Source: an uncultured Bacilli bacterium (lineage in GTDB: Bacteria; Bacillota_I; Bacilli_A; RF39; UBA660). From it: a DNA stretch of 64,000 nt. The notes beneath the pieces were generated by a model. It searched no databases. It had not been told where the DNA came from and saw only the letters and a program-made list of their open reading frames with translations. The DNA lies in NCBI GenBank assembly GCA_934162285.1, contig CAKPHY010000006.1, positions 1-64,000 on the forward strand. The letters run 5' to 3'. The position numbers and the translations under genes are program-made. Position 1 is the stretch's first letter, and each line of letters opens with the position of its first letter. Shown here piece after piece: positions 53,056-61,240 of the stretch.

Positions 53056-53343
53056 ATGATAAAAATAATCAAACAAGAAATTAAAATAAGTCATGAACTC
53101 AAATGCAAAGTTGAATGAGCTTGTAAACTTAATAGTACTAAACCTATTTTCATTAATGGTAGTTTATTAAAGTTAGAACCTACTAATATAGGATATTTAG
53201 AACCTCATAGAGCAATTATTAATAACAAGACATATCTTTTTCAATGGACACGAATTTGTTTATTACAGAGATTTAAATACAAAAAAACTATCAATTATAA
53301 TTTAATTGAAAAATGTTTTAAAATAAATAATTTTCTAATATAA
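53056..53343 (+). pseudogene. small gene with one in-frame TGA
   Basis: A 95-codon frame (MIKIIKQEI... to NNFLI) is broken by TGA at codon 21 (53116). After the stop the frame reads on without another stop to the end. A related frame start (MINIIKQEI) lies at 61050. I do not recognise the family. The TGA is treated as a stop because other genes here end in TGA. Confidence 0.55.
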
Positions 53344-53364
53344 TATATTTAAGGAGGAACGATT

Positions 53365-54444
53365 ATGTCTAAAAATGACAAAAAAAGAAGGATTATTATT
53401 GAAATAATAGGAGGTTTTATATTACTTGCAATAATTATTTTTTTAGTATTTTTTTTGAATCGTAAGTATGAGGTAAGTTTTTATCTAGATAATGGTTCAG
53501 ATGTTCAGGTAGTATATGTTAAACATAATAAAATAATAAATTCAAGTAATATTAAAGGTAAGGAAGATTTAGGAGAATCATTTGTTGATTGGTATGAAAT
53601 TGTTGATGTTAAAGATGGAAAAGACATTTTAGCAGAAAAACCATTTGATCTTAAAACTAAAATTAATAGAAATGTTAAATTAAAAGCAGTTTTTAATGAT
53701 GATGTAAAAACAATTACTATTAAATTTGATTCAAAAGGAGGAAGTGAGGTTAAAGACATTGTTATTCATGAAAATGTTAAATTAAAACTTCCAACTGAGC
53801 CAAGTAAAACAGGTTATAAGTTTGTCGGATGGGAAGATAAAAATGGAACACCAATTTATAACGATGCTCTATTAAGTGAAGATACAACTCTATATGCAAA
53901 ATGGAAAAAAATAGAAGAAAATAAAACTTCAAGTAAAGAACAAACACAAACAGATAATAAAAATACAGTATCTTATTATTGTGAAAGTGGCTATGTTTTA
54001 AATGGAACTAAATGTACTAAAACTGAAACTAAAAATGCAACTGGTAGATGTCCACAAGGTTATAGTGCAGGAGCATGGGATTATGATTATTGTAAAACTG
54101 AAATAGATCCAGAAGAAGAATACAGATGCACAGATATAGATAAAACGAGTTACAAAGCAAGTGAAGCTGTTCTTGATTCAACAACAAATGATTGCTATTA
54201 TAGAAAAGATTATGCTGAATCAGATCCACTTTATTGTTCAAAGCATGGTAGAGTATATTATAATGGTTATTGTTATTATGCTTCATTTGATGCTAATAAA
54301 GTTAAATATTGTTCTTCAGGAACATTAAATTCTAGTGGTATGTGTGATCTACAAATAAAAAAAGTATTTAAGTGCGAAAACGGATGGAAATTGGAAAATA
54401 AAAAATGTACTAAGACAACAGTTGTAGATGCTAAGAAAAAATAA
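53365..54444 (+). CDS. surface protein with InlB-type repeats and Cys-rich units
   Basis: The 359-residue protein has a basic start, one transmembrane helix (about 12-30) and two InlB-B/Listeria-Bacteroides repeats (about 32-100 and 110-180; the second reads FDSKGGSEV ... KTGYKFVGWEDKNGTPI ... TTLYAKW). An acidic spacer and a Cys-rich part (about 205-355) follow, with CESGYVLNGTKC and CENGWKLENKKC units like those in the 9359-10831 protein. It is probably exported and exposed. It lies first in the island behind the tRNA-Gly. An adhesin-like role is inference. The start has AAGGAGGAACGATT. Confidence 0.72.
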   Translation: MSKNDKKRRIIIEIIGGFILLAIIIFLVFFLNRKYEVSFYLDNGSDVQVVYVKHNKIINSSNIKGKEDLGESFVDWYEIVDVKDGKDILAEKPFDLKTKINRNVKLKAVFNDDVKTITIKFDSKGGSEVKDIVIHENVKLKLPTEPSKTGYKFVGWEDKNGTPIYNDALLSEDTTLYAKWKKIEENKTSSKEQTQTDNKNTVSYYCESGYVLNGTKCTKTETKNATGRCPQGYSAGAWDYDYCKTEIDPEEEYRCTDIDKTSYKASEAVLDSTTNDCYYRKDYAESDPLYCSKHGRVYYNGYCYYASFDANKVKYCSSGTLNSSGMCDLQIKKVFKCENGWKLENKKCTKTTVVDAKKK

Positions 54445-54465
54445 AAATTTTAAAAACTAATGTAA

Positions 54466-54521
54466 AAAAATCAAGGTCTAATGAATAATCTAGTTCATCT
54501 AAGCCTTGATTTTTTTGTTTA
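54466..54521 (+). terminator. terminator of the InlB-repeat gene
   Basis: AAATCAAGG ... CCTTGATTT with an inner TGAA/TTCA stem, followed by T-run. Confidence 0.8.
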
Positions 54522-54678
54522 ATTTACTTTTTTAATTTAAATATATTTAAATTAGTATAAATATTTATATTAAAAAAGTTATAATATGAGTTATATTATT
54601 AATAGATTGATTTAATCAATTACTTGTTTTTGTTTCTATTTTTCGTAAATGTTCCATGTCATTGCTCCAATCGAAATC

Positions 54679-54720
54679 AACTTACGGACTTAAAAGTTCG
54701 TAAGTTTTTATTTTTATATA
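54679..54720 (+). terminator. hairpin in the leader before the recombinase fragment
   Basis: ACTTACG ... CGTAAGT with a T-rich tail lies about 40 bases before the fragment. It could be an attenuator of the lost recombinase gene. Confidence 0.55.
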
Positions 54721-54758
54721 AAACTTCAAAAGTTCTCTTTCTTTCAAGGAGAAAAAAT

Positions 54759-54830
54759 ATGAGATGTGGTATTTATGTAAGAGTATCTACTGACGACCAA
54801 AAAGAGGAAAAAATTATCAGAATAATTTAA
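54759..54830 (+). pseudogene. serine recombinase N-terminal fragment
   Basis: MRCGIYVRVSTDDQKEE is the start of the resolvase domain of serine recombinases, with the catalytic Ser in RVST. The frame ends after 23 codons; the remainder of the recombinase is missing. A GGAG site is still present. Together with the relaxase it is a trace of a conjugative or mobilisable element. The DNA to 54930 includes CTAGCGAGCAACGGGCTGG, a G+C-rich stretch unlike its surroundings. Confidence 0.75.
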
Positions 54831-54850
54831 TCCTCTTTTTGTTTTTTTTT
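54797..54850 (+). terminator. terminator after the recombinase fragment
   Basis: AAAAAGAGGA ... TCCTCTTTTT with an inner AATTAT/ATAATT stem and T-run. Confidence 0.8.
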
Positions 54851-54930
54851 GAATATGGGAATAAAATATATGTCTAGCGAGCAACGGGCTGGTACTCCCA
54901 CCACCCCAAAATAAAGGAGAAACCATATAA

Positions 54931-56232
54931 ATGACGACAACATCAATCTGGAGTATTAAGAATAATTTAAAGCAGTCTATAAATTATATTATCAACCCTG
55001 AAAAAACAACTAATGAAAATTATGGTGAAGTTGATTATGATTATTTAGAAGGTAAAAAAGATTATAATTTCAAAAAAGAAAAAGTTTGTTATGTAAGTAC
55101 ACTAAATTGTGATGAGAGTAATCCCTATGATGATATGTGTGACACAAAGGATTATTTCAGAAAGAAAGATGGCATTTTAGCATTTCATGGTTATCAATCA
55201 TTTAAAGAAGGAGAAGTTACTCCAGATATTGCTCATGAGATAGGAGTTAAGTTTGTTAGTGAAATGTTTAAAGATTATGAAGTGGTTGTTGCAACACATC
55301 AAAATACTAACCACATACACAATCATTTCATAATCAACTCTGTTTCCTGTAAAGATGGTAAGAAATATAATAACAATAGAACTAATTTAGCAAAATTAAG
55401 ACATATATCAGATTCAATATGTGCTGAATATGGGCTATCTGTTTTAGATGAAGATATTAGTTATAAAAGCACCTATAATCATAAAGTTATTAATAACGAT
55501 TATTATAAAAAACTTAAAGAAGATTTAGATAATTCTATAAGTTATTCAGTTACTTTAAAACAATTATTTGATAGAATGAGAACTATCGGTTATAAAGTAT
55601 ACTATCGTAATGGTGTAATAACTATTTATAGAGATGGTGAAGATAAGGTTAGAATAGAAAAAGCATTTGGTGAAGAATACTCAAAAGATAGATTAAGTGA
55701 AAGGCTTTATTCATCAAGTCAAATAATATTTAAGCCTATGTCACAAAAATCTATCTTTGAAGAATACTGTAAAACTAATAAACCTAATAAAGGAATCTAT
55801 GGATTGTATTTATACTATTGTTATTTATTAGGAATATTTTCAAAGAAACACCCTAAGCAATATCTTCCTTATTCCATTAGAAAAGAAGTCTATAAATTAG
55901 AGCAAACATCACAACAAGTTAGATTTATGCACGAGAATAATATCGTTACAAAAGAAGATTTAGATAATTTTGCTAAAAGTAATAATGAACAGTTAAGTGA
56001 ATTAAAAGGTAAAAGAGAAAACCTTTGGAAAAGATACCATAGAGCAAAAACTGAAGATAAGAAAAATAAAATACTTGCTGAAATAAATGATATACAACCC
56101 AAAATCAAAGAACTCTATAAGTATGATAAGTATTGTAAAGAAATAATTAAGCGAGCTGAAGGCATACAAAATAACCTTAATAATTTTGATAAAGATATCC
56201 AAAAAGAAAAAGACAATTCTAGGTCAATGTGA
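54931..56232 (+). CDS. conjugative relaxase (MOB family)
   Basis: Relaxases nick the origin of transfer and lead DNA into the recipient. The 433-residue protein has the family's three parts: a likely catalytic Tyr near the start (INYIINPEKT), the H-x-x-x-H-H-like metal motif HQNTNHIHNHFIINS (about 131-145), and a long Lys-rich C-terminus. It resembles MOBP-type relaxases of Firmicutes mobilisable elements. The C-terminal part (about 350-433) forms a coiled coil. It appears intact while its recombinase is truncated, so the element is probably not self-transmissible. GGAG precedes the ATG. Confidence 0.85.
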   Translation: MTTTSIWSIKNNLKQSINYIINPEKTTNENYGEVDYDYLEGKKDYNFKKEKVCYVSTLNCDESNPYDDMCDTKDYFRKKDGILAFHGYQSFKEGEVTPDIAHEIGVKFVSEMFKDYEVVVATHQNTNHIHNHFIINSVSCKDGKKYNNNRTNLAKLRHISDSICAEYGLSVLDEDISYKSTYNHKVINNDYYKKLKEDLDNSISYSVTLKQLFDRMRTIGYKVYYRNGVITIYRDGEDKVRIEKAFGEEYSKDRLSERLYSSSQIIFKPMSQKSIFEEYCKTNKPNKGIYGLYLYYCYLLGIFSKKHPKQYLPYSIRKEVYKLEQTSQQVRFMHENNIVTKEDLDNFAKSNNEQLSELKGKRENLWKRYHRAKTEDKKNKILAEINDIQPKIKELYKYDKYCKEIIKRAEGIQNNLNNFDKDIQKEKDNSRSM

Positions 56233-56250
56233 CTTAAATTGTCTTTTTAT
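56205..56250. terminator. bidirectional terminator
   Basis: AAAAAGACAATT ... AATTGTCTTTTT encloses the relaxase stop and lies at the end of the converging transglutaminase-like gene. Confidence 0.8.
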
Positions 56251-57329
56251 TTCATTGTTGGACCATTATCCCTTTTAGATTCCATATATATAAAAGATAT
56301 ACCACCATCACTAGCCCAATATTTTTCGTGTTGTGCAATAGATTTTGTAATTCTTTGGTCATATATTCTTTCGCTTTGTAATGAGGCATTATCATAACTT
56401 AAATGTTGCTCATACATTACTTCTGAAGTTTTAACATTTTTTATTGCTCTTGTTAATTCTTCTGGTGTAAATGGCTGAGAAATATTAGTATAATATTCAT
56501 ACATCGCTCTATATATATTAATTAATTGATTACCTTCAATACCATTAAATTCAATATTCATTCTAAAAAATTTATTTAATTCAATTAAATTATTTTTTAA
56601 AACACTGAAGTGGTCATTAATTATTTCCTCGTCTGTTTTTCCAGAAATCATTTGTTCTATTGGATTAACTTGAGTTAATAACGAAATGGATTGTTCAAAT
56701 GCTTGTTCTGATAAAAAGTTATTATAAAATACAGAAATACTATTTCCAGAAGGAATTTGTTTATGATAATATCGATTAATATCATTATCTTGAATTAAAA
56801 AGGCATTATATCCTAATATATCTCCCTCATTTTTAGGAGCATCAATAGTTGGATCACAATGTAAACAATGGTTAAATCCATTTTCGTCTTGGATAATAAC
56901 TTCAAAATTTCCGTGTGAACCTAATGAATTTTTGTTTTCATCAAATGTTTCAGTATGCTTATATAAAAATGGTATATTAAATGTTTCACACAAAAAACTC
57001 ATTAATTGACAATATCCTTGACAAACTCCCTTATTTGTAATTAATGTACCAATTAAATCATGACTAGTATCTTGCTCAACATAAACTCTATCAGAAACAA
57101 ATTCATAAATTGCAACAAACAATTCTAAATTATTTAATTTTCTAGGAATATTATTTTCGTATATTACCATATTATTTAATTTACTTAAAAAACTATAAAT
57201 TTGTGTTGCAGCAAGTGTTAATTGTTCATCAGTATATGGTATATTTGGACTATTATGTTTAATATAAGCATCTAACAATCTCTGTTTAATTTTTTCTAAT
57301 CCATATACTTGATTATTAAATTGTTCCAT
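56247..57329 (-). CDS. transglutaminase-like protein
   Basis: The 360-residue protein shows the papain-like Cys-His-Asp triad of transglutaminase-like enzymes: Cys in NKGVCQGYCQLMSFL (about 112), His in GSHGNFEVI (about 147), and Asp in HCDPTID (about 166). The rest is unknown; the C-terminal third is helical. Without a signal peptide it should act in the cytosol. It could be a protease or amide transferase. The ATG at 57329 follows AAGGAGAATGTAT. It lies downstream of a DUF2625 gene on the same strand and may be co-transcribed with it. Confidence 0.7.
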   Translation of the reverse strand: MEQFNNQVYGLEKIKQRLLDAYIKHNSPNIPYTDEQLTLAATQIYSFLSKLNNMVIYENNIPRKLNNLELFVAIYEFVSDRVYVEQDTSHDLIGTLITNKGVCQGYCQLMSFLCETFNIPFLYKHTETFDENKNSLGSHGNFEVIIQDENGFNHCLHCDPTIDAPKNEGDILGYNAFLIQDNDINRYYHKQIPSGNSISVFYNNFLSEQAFEQSISLLTQVNPIEQMISGKTDEEIINDHFSVLKNNLIELNKFFRMNIEFNGIEGNQLINIYRAMYEYYTNISQPFTPEELTRAIKNVKTSEVMYEQHLSYDNASLQSERIYDQRITKSIAQHEKYWASDGGISFIYMESKRDNGPTMK

Positions 57330-57340
57330 ATACATTCTCC

Positions 57341-57913
57341 TTATATTCCTAAATTCATACCAATAATTTCATCCATTGATATAATTTTTTTACTTCTCTC
57401 ATTTATATTATATTTTGTGAATAATGGTGGATAAAATGATATTCCTTTATCTAAACTTATACTACTTACATCATCTTTCCAATTATCCCATCTATATAAT
57501 TCATAAAATTTTTTTACATTATCTTTTGAATTAATTAACCAATCTATATAATTTGCATAATAGATATTTAGGTTTTCCCATCTTAAAGTATCTGGAGCAA
57601 AATAATATATTATTCCATCTTTTAATGCAAATAATCCACCAATAACATCTTCTCCAAGTATAATATCTACTACATCGTTTTTATTATATTTTTTATTTTT
57701 TTCAATCACATTTAACTGCCCACAACCATATAACCTTATCCAATTGTCAATAATAATACCTCCGCAGTTTTCCATAACTGAGAAAAATAATTTGTCAGCA
57801 TATTGACTATAATTATTTTTAAAATCAATAATAATATTTTCCTTTTTTTCTAAAATTTTTACATTATCTTTTTTTAATAAATCTTCAAATAAAAGTTTTG
57901 ACTTCATATTCAT
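57341..57913 (-). CDS. DUF2625 family protein
   Basis: Function unknown. The 190-residue protein shows DUF2625 hallmarks: NCGGIIIDNWIRLYGCG, VIGGLFALKDGIIYYFAPDTLRWENL, and KGISFYPPLFTKYN. It has no membrane segment. The start has GAGGAGTTAA. A 6-residue spacing separates it from the transglutaminase-like gene, so both form one transcript. Confidence 0.8.
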   Translation of the reverse strand: MNMKSKLLFEDLLKKDNVKILEKKENIIIDFKNNYSQYADKLFFSVMENCGGIIIDNWIRLYGCGQLNVIEKNKKYNKNDVVDIILGEDVIGGLFALKDGIIYYFAPDTLRWENLNIYYANYIDWLINSKDNVKKFYELYRWDNWKDDVSSISLDKGISFYPPLFTKYNINERSKKIISMDEIIGMNLGI

Positions 57914-57929
57914 TTAACTCCTCGTATAA

Positions 57930-58724
57930 TTATTTTTTTACTGTCCATCTACCATTTTTGTTAGCACCAGTTCTTTCAATATAATCATTATCAATTAAGT
58001 ATTTTATATGATTTCTAATAGTTCTTGGTGTAACGCCTAATAAGTTGGACATTTCATCCTGCGTAATTGTTGGTCTATCTAACATTAATCCTATAATACC
58101 TTTTTGAATATTATTTAGCTCTGATTTAGAATAATCTAAATTTCTATCTTTTGTATTAATCTTATTATCATACTCAAATTCATTTTGATTATATTTAATG
58201 CTTACCCTTATAAAATGAGGATAAAAATGATATATACTTTTGTCATATCTTTTAAGTATTCTTCTTATACCAGTTCCTAAATGTTCTACTAGTTCTAAAT
58301 CTCTAAATACTCTCATTAACTCTGGATTTTTTGGAGCAGAATATCCTTGTAAAAACTCTTCTTCCGTAAATTCACTTTTTATTCCTCCGAATGATGATAT
58401 TTCTAATCTATCACTAAAAATTTCAAATTTTGGAGGATATTCTGTAGACCAATCATTATGAACAATAGCATTAATAACTGCCTCTCTAACAGCAGTATAA
58501 TCATACATAGATTGTTCTTTTCTATCAGGATAAGTAATTTTAGCATAAACCTTATTTTCTGTTCTAAATTTTTCTAAAACTCTATATGTTGCCTTAATTA
58601 ATGAGCAATTACCAAATTCATAATTTTCCATTAATTCATCAACATCATCACCTGCATATTTTGTTTTTTTGTGTACCTGACTCTCACATTTAAGCTTGGA
58701 AGTCATACAAAGACTATCCTGCAA
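57930..58724 (-). CDS. truncated Schlafen-like/RecG-like ATP-binding regulator
   Basis: The 264-residue frame starts in the middle of a common regulator type. It has an HATPase_c_4-type domain (about 30-170) with REAVINAIVHNDWS, FEIFSDRLEISSFGGI and EHLGTGIRRILKRYD, and a winged-helix C-terminus (about 200-260) with LLGVTPRTIRNHIKYL. The usual AlbA_2/Schlafen N-terminal domain is missing, and the first 30 residues look random, so the gene was cut at its 5' end. It probably has no original promoter. The junction with the upstream gene is 17 bases. Confidence 0.78.
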   Translation of the reverse strand: MQDSLCMTSKLKCESQVHKKTKYAGDDVDELMENYEFGNCSLIKATYRVLEKFRTENKVYAKITYPDRKEQSMYDYTAVREAVINAIVHNDWSTEYPPKFEIFSDRLEISSFGGIKSEFTEEEFLQGYSAPKNPELMRVFRDLELVEHLGTGIRRILKRYDKSIYHFYPHFIRVSIKYNQNEFEYDNKINTKDRNLDYSKSELNNIQKGIIGLMLDRPTITQDEMSNLLGVTPRTIRNHIKYLIDNDYIERTGANKNGRWTVKK

Positions 58725-58741
58725 AGGAAGTAAAAAAGAAG

Positions 58742-60580
58742 TTAGATACAGATACTACTTTCAGCTGGCATAGCAATCATTTCTTTAGAGAATTTTCTGG
58801 GTATAATTTGAATTCTAGATGTCTCATAGTCATAAGCTTTATGTTCTATTTTCTTGCTTGGTAATTCAACAATTTCTTTTCTTTTTGGATATACATATAT
58901 TGGTATCTCAAACTCCTTAGCAATTTTTATTTCTAAATCACTTGGTTTTCTATCCACACATAATATATAAGAAGGTTTAATAGGCCTATTATTTATTAAA
59001 TATGCAAGTTCATTATAACTATTTTGATCAGTATTATCCATAAATTGTTCAATTGGGATTAAATCACTATTATATTGTCTCAATAATGATGTTCTTTGAT
59101 TAGTTTGACCATCACTTACAGTTGCTGAATATAATTGATTTTCTATATTTAAATAACCAAATACAATGCCTCTTAAAAATGTATTTGTATGATTTGCATC
59201 TAGTAAACTCATACAAATTTTGCCATAATTTTTTGATTTTTCACTAAACTTTTGATAATAATCTTCATCACAATCACTTGTAGAATGAATTAGAAACATA
59301 CATTCATTTGTATTATCTAGATGGTAAATTACAACTCCATTCTTTTCTTCAGAAGTTGCATTTTTTAAAACTTTTTCAGAATTTGTAGCTTTATTAACGT
59401 CTTGATTAAATAAATTATACATTCTATTCATAATTTCATTAATAGTATTAGAATTAATAGAAGTATCTTTCATAATTTCCATTGGATTTATATTTTGATT
59501 TCCATTCAAATAATTATATATTATTTCTAATTCTTCACTTAATGTGCCTAATATTTTTTTTGCTTCTTTATTACTATTTGCATACTTTAATATTACATTA
59601 ATATTAATCACTGTATTTGAAGCAATTTCTTCAAAATAATATAGAGAAAACACATTTTTTAATGTATCTAAACTATAATCTTCATAATTATTCAATATAT
59701 GTAAAAAACAATTTTTTCTCATATTCTGTATCTCTGGATTTAATTCTAAAATTTGTGATATTTTTTCAAATTTATCCATTTTAAAAATAGACAATAAAAT
59801 TTCCATTCCTACATCTGTACTTATTAAATCTTTTACATTGCTAATAGTTTCTTCGCTCGAATTTTTGTTAAGTCCTTCTAAAAGTTTACCTATTTTATTC
59901 TTTCTTATCTCATTTTCATATATTTTATAAGTTTCTTGTAAATAATATGGCTCACCCTTTTCTGAATCATAATATTTTGTCAACACTTCAATAGTTTGAT
60001 TATAATCTAAACTATTAAGTTTTTTATTTAGATATTCTATACCTACAATATCTAACCCTAATTTGTTTATATTATAAAAAAATATATCATAGTTTACATA
60101 AAAATACACATTTTTCCAAACAGAATCAATTAACATATTTTTTAATTTATCTGTAGATTGATATTCTAACATTCTTACAAAAAATGAAATATTATTTTGT
60201 GATAGTGGTTTTAGCAATTCTAATGTTCTATTGTCATTTAATAGTTTATGAAAATTTAAATCTTCTATATCATTATTTATAATTTTATGTGAAATATAAT
60301 TAAACAAATTGCTATTATTTACAAGCAATTCATAAAAATTACTACTATCAATTTGTGTAGAAAAAGAATTTAATAAAAGATGAATAGTTTTATTAAACAA
60401 TATTGGATCTCTTAATAATTCTTCAAAATCAATATAATTTATTTCTATAAAACCATATTTGTTTTTTAATAAATAATCTAAAAATTCATCATTAAAAAAA
60501 TCTTTTGCCTTCATTTCATCAGGCAATCCATTTTCTTCATAATAACGTTCATAGTATTCAATTTTTTGTTCTAAACTCAT
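58742..60580 (-). CDS. large hypothetical protein
   Basis: No known family recognised. The 612-residue protein is rich in Leu, Asn and Tyr. Residues 1-380 are helical repeats that resemble ARM/HEAT-like solenoids but without a clear repeat. A C-terminal domain (about 410-600) contains NECMFLIHSTSDCDEDYY, KICMSLLDANHTNTFLRGI and SYILCVDRKPSDLEIKIAKEF. The last 10 residues (AMPAESSICI) run up to the truncated regulator, so the original end may have been replaced. The start follows GAGAGGTAAATAT. Function unknown; could be a defence or toxin-type effector by location only. Confidence 0.55.
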   Translation of the reverse strand: MSLEQKIEYYERYYEENGLPDEMKAKDFFNDEFLDYLLKNKYGFIEINYIDFEELLRDPILFNKTIHLLLNSFSTQIDSSNFYELLVNNSNLFNYISHKIINNDIEDLNFHKLLNDNRTLELLKPLSQNNISFFVRMLEYQSTDKLKNMLIDSVWKNVYFYVNYDIFFYNINKLGLDIVGIEYLNKKLNSLDYNQTIEVLTKYYDSEKGEPYYLQETYKIYENEIRKNKIGKLLEGLNKNSSEETISNVKDLISTDVGMEILLSIFKMDKFEKISQILELNPEIQNMRKNCFLHILNNYEDYSLDTLKNVFSLYYFEEIASNTVININVILKYANSNKEAKKILGTLSEELEIIYNYLNGNQNINPMEIMKDTSINSNTINEIMNRMYNLFNQDVNKATNSEKVLKNATSEEKNGVVIYHLDNTNECMFLIHSTSDCDEDYYQKFSEKSKNYGKICMSLLDANHTNTFLRGIVFGYLNIENQLYSATVSDGQTNQRTSLLRQYNSDLIPIEQFMDNTDQNSYNELAYLINNRPIKPSYILCVDRKPSDLEIKIAKEFEIPIYVYPKRKEIVELPSKKIEHKAYDYETSRIQIIPRKFSKEMIAMPAESSICI

Positions 60581-60772
60581 ATATTTACCTCTCTTATCAT
60601 ATTAATTAAAAAAATAAGCTAAAAACCACTATTATTTATAAACCTATAATAATTATAACATTATTTTTGTATTTTTTTTATTTATATTGGAAATAATTTA
60701 AATTTATGGTAATCTATTTATAGAAGTTAGTTGTATTAACTTATACCCGAGTTTTGTAGTTTATTTTATAAT

Positions 60773-60822
60773 AAAACGTCGCAATGCCTTGTAATTATTT
60801 GGTTTGCGACGTTTTATATTTT
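60773..60822. terminator. strong hairpin, use unclear
   Basis: AAAACGTCGCAA ... TTGCGACGTTTT with T/A tails both ways. No gene ends here on the plus strand; it could end a small RNA or act on the minus strand. Confidence 0.55.
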
Positions 60823-60867
60823 CCACAACGAAAACACCTAAATTTTTGAAAAAATTATATACTGTCA

Positions 60868-60896
60868 TTGAAATTCGTGAAAATTTTGTATATAAT
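60868..60896 (+). promoter_or_regulatory. strong promoter before the right repeat
   Basis: TTGAAA, a 17-base spacer and TATAAT. The transcript would run into the repeat and its terminator. Confidence 0.75.
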
Positions 60897-60902
60897 ATTT
60901 TT

Positions 60903-61011
60903 AGAAAGAGAGCTTAGTTCGTAACTTGTATGTGATTCACCATAAGATAAAATCGTCGCACCAAAGCGATGTTAATGATTAAATCAATCAGAAATGATTG
61001 ATTTTTTTGTG
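60903..61011 (+). ncRNA. putative small RNA ending at the repeat terminator
   Basis: About 105 bases between the promoter at 60868 and the terminator at 60980-61009 contain no frame. The layout copies tRNA-Gly plus its downstream region, but the tRNA body is replaced by AGCTTAGTTCGTAACTTGTA followed by TGTGATTCACC, which I cannot fold into a tRNA. It could be a small RNA or the scar of a lost tRNA copy. Confidence 0.4.
60944..61011 (+). repeat. direct repeat, right copy
   Basis: The second copy of the 52964-53030 repeat. It includes the same terminator hairpin AATCAATCA-GAA-ATGATTGATT. It marks the right edge of the island. Confidence 0.85.
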
Positions 61012-61049
61012 TCTTACAAAGAAATCATCCTAAAGAAAGGATGGTGTTT

Positions 61050-61163
61050 ATGATTAATATTATCAAACAAGAAATACCTATTGATGAATCGCTTAAAAAT
61101 TTTTATATTTTGACAATTTTGATTATTGAAAAAATTTTAAAAAATAGTATAATTTATTCATAA
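61050..61163 (+). pseudogene. fragment related to the gene at 53056
   Basis: A 37-codon frame, MINIIKQEIPIDESLKNFYI and on, matches the first codons of the 53056 gene, then diverges and runs through the promoter of the MATE gene. It has a GGATGGTGTTT site but is likely non-functional. Confidence 0.45.
61126..61153 (+). promoter_or_regulatory. promoter of the MATE-fusion gene
   Basis: TTGAAA, a 16-base spacer and TATAAT, about 88 bases before the ATG. Confidence 0.75.
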
Positions 61164-61177
61164 GACGAGTAGTTTTC

Positions 61178-61222
61178 AAAAAAGAGGCGTAAATCCAGTT
61201 TATGGATTTTGCCTCTTTTTTC
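61178..61222 (+). promoter_or_regulatory. leader hairpin, likely transcription attenuator of the MATE gene
   Basis: AAAAAAGAGGC ... GCCTCTTTTTT with an inner AAATCC/GGATTT stem is a full intrinsic terminator between the promoter and the start codon. Transcripts must pass it to reach the gene, so it is probably an attenuator that opens on a signal. Confidence 0.7.
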
Positions 61223-61240
61223 TCGTTAAAAGGAGGATTT

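Noticed and set aside
53116..53118. TGA read as Trp (Mycoplasma-type code)
   Set aside because: Several clear genes here stop with TGA (HEPN gene, CotH, murT copy 1) and the conserved proteins use TGG for Trp, so the TGA is a stop in a decayed gene.
60903..60943. A second tRNA before the right repeat
   Set aside because: The bases between promoter and repeat are too few and do not form acceptor, D, anticodon and T stems.
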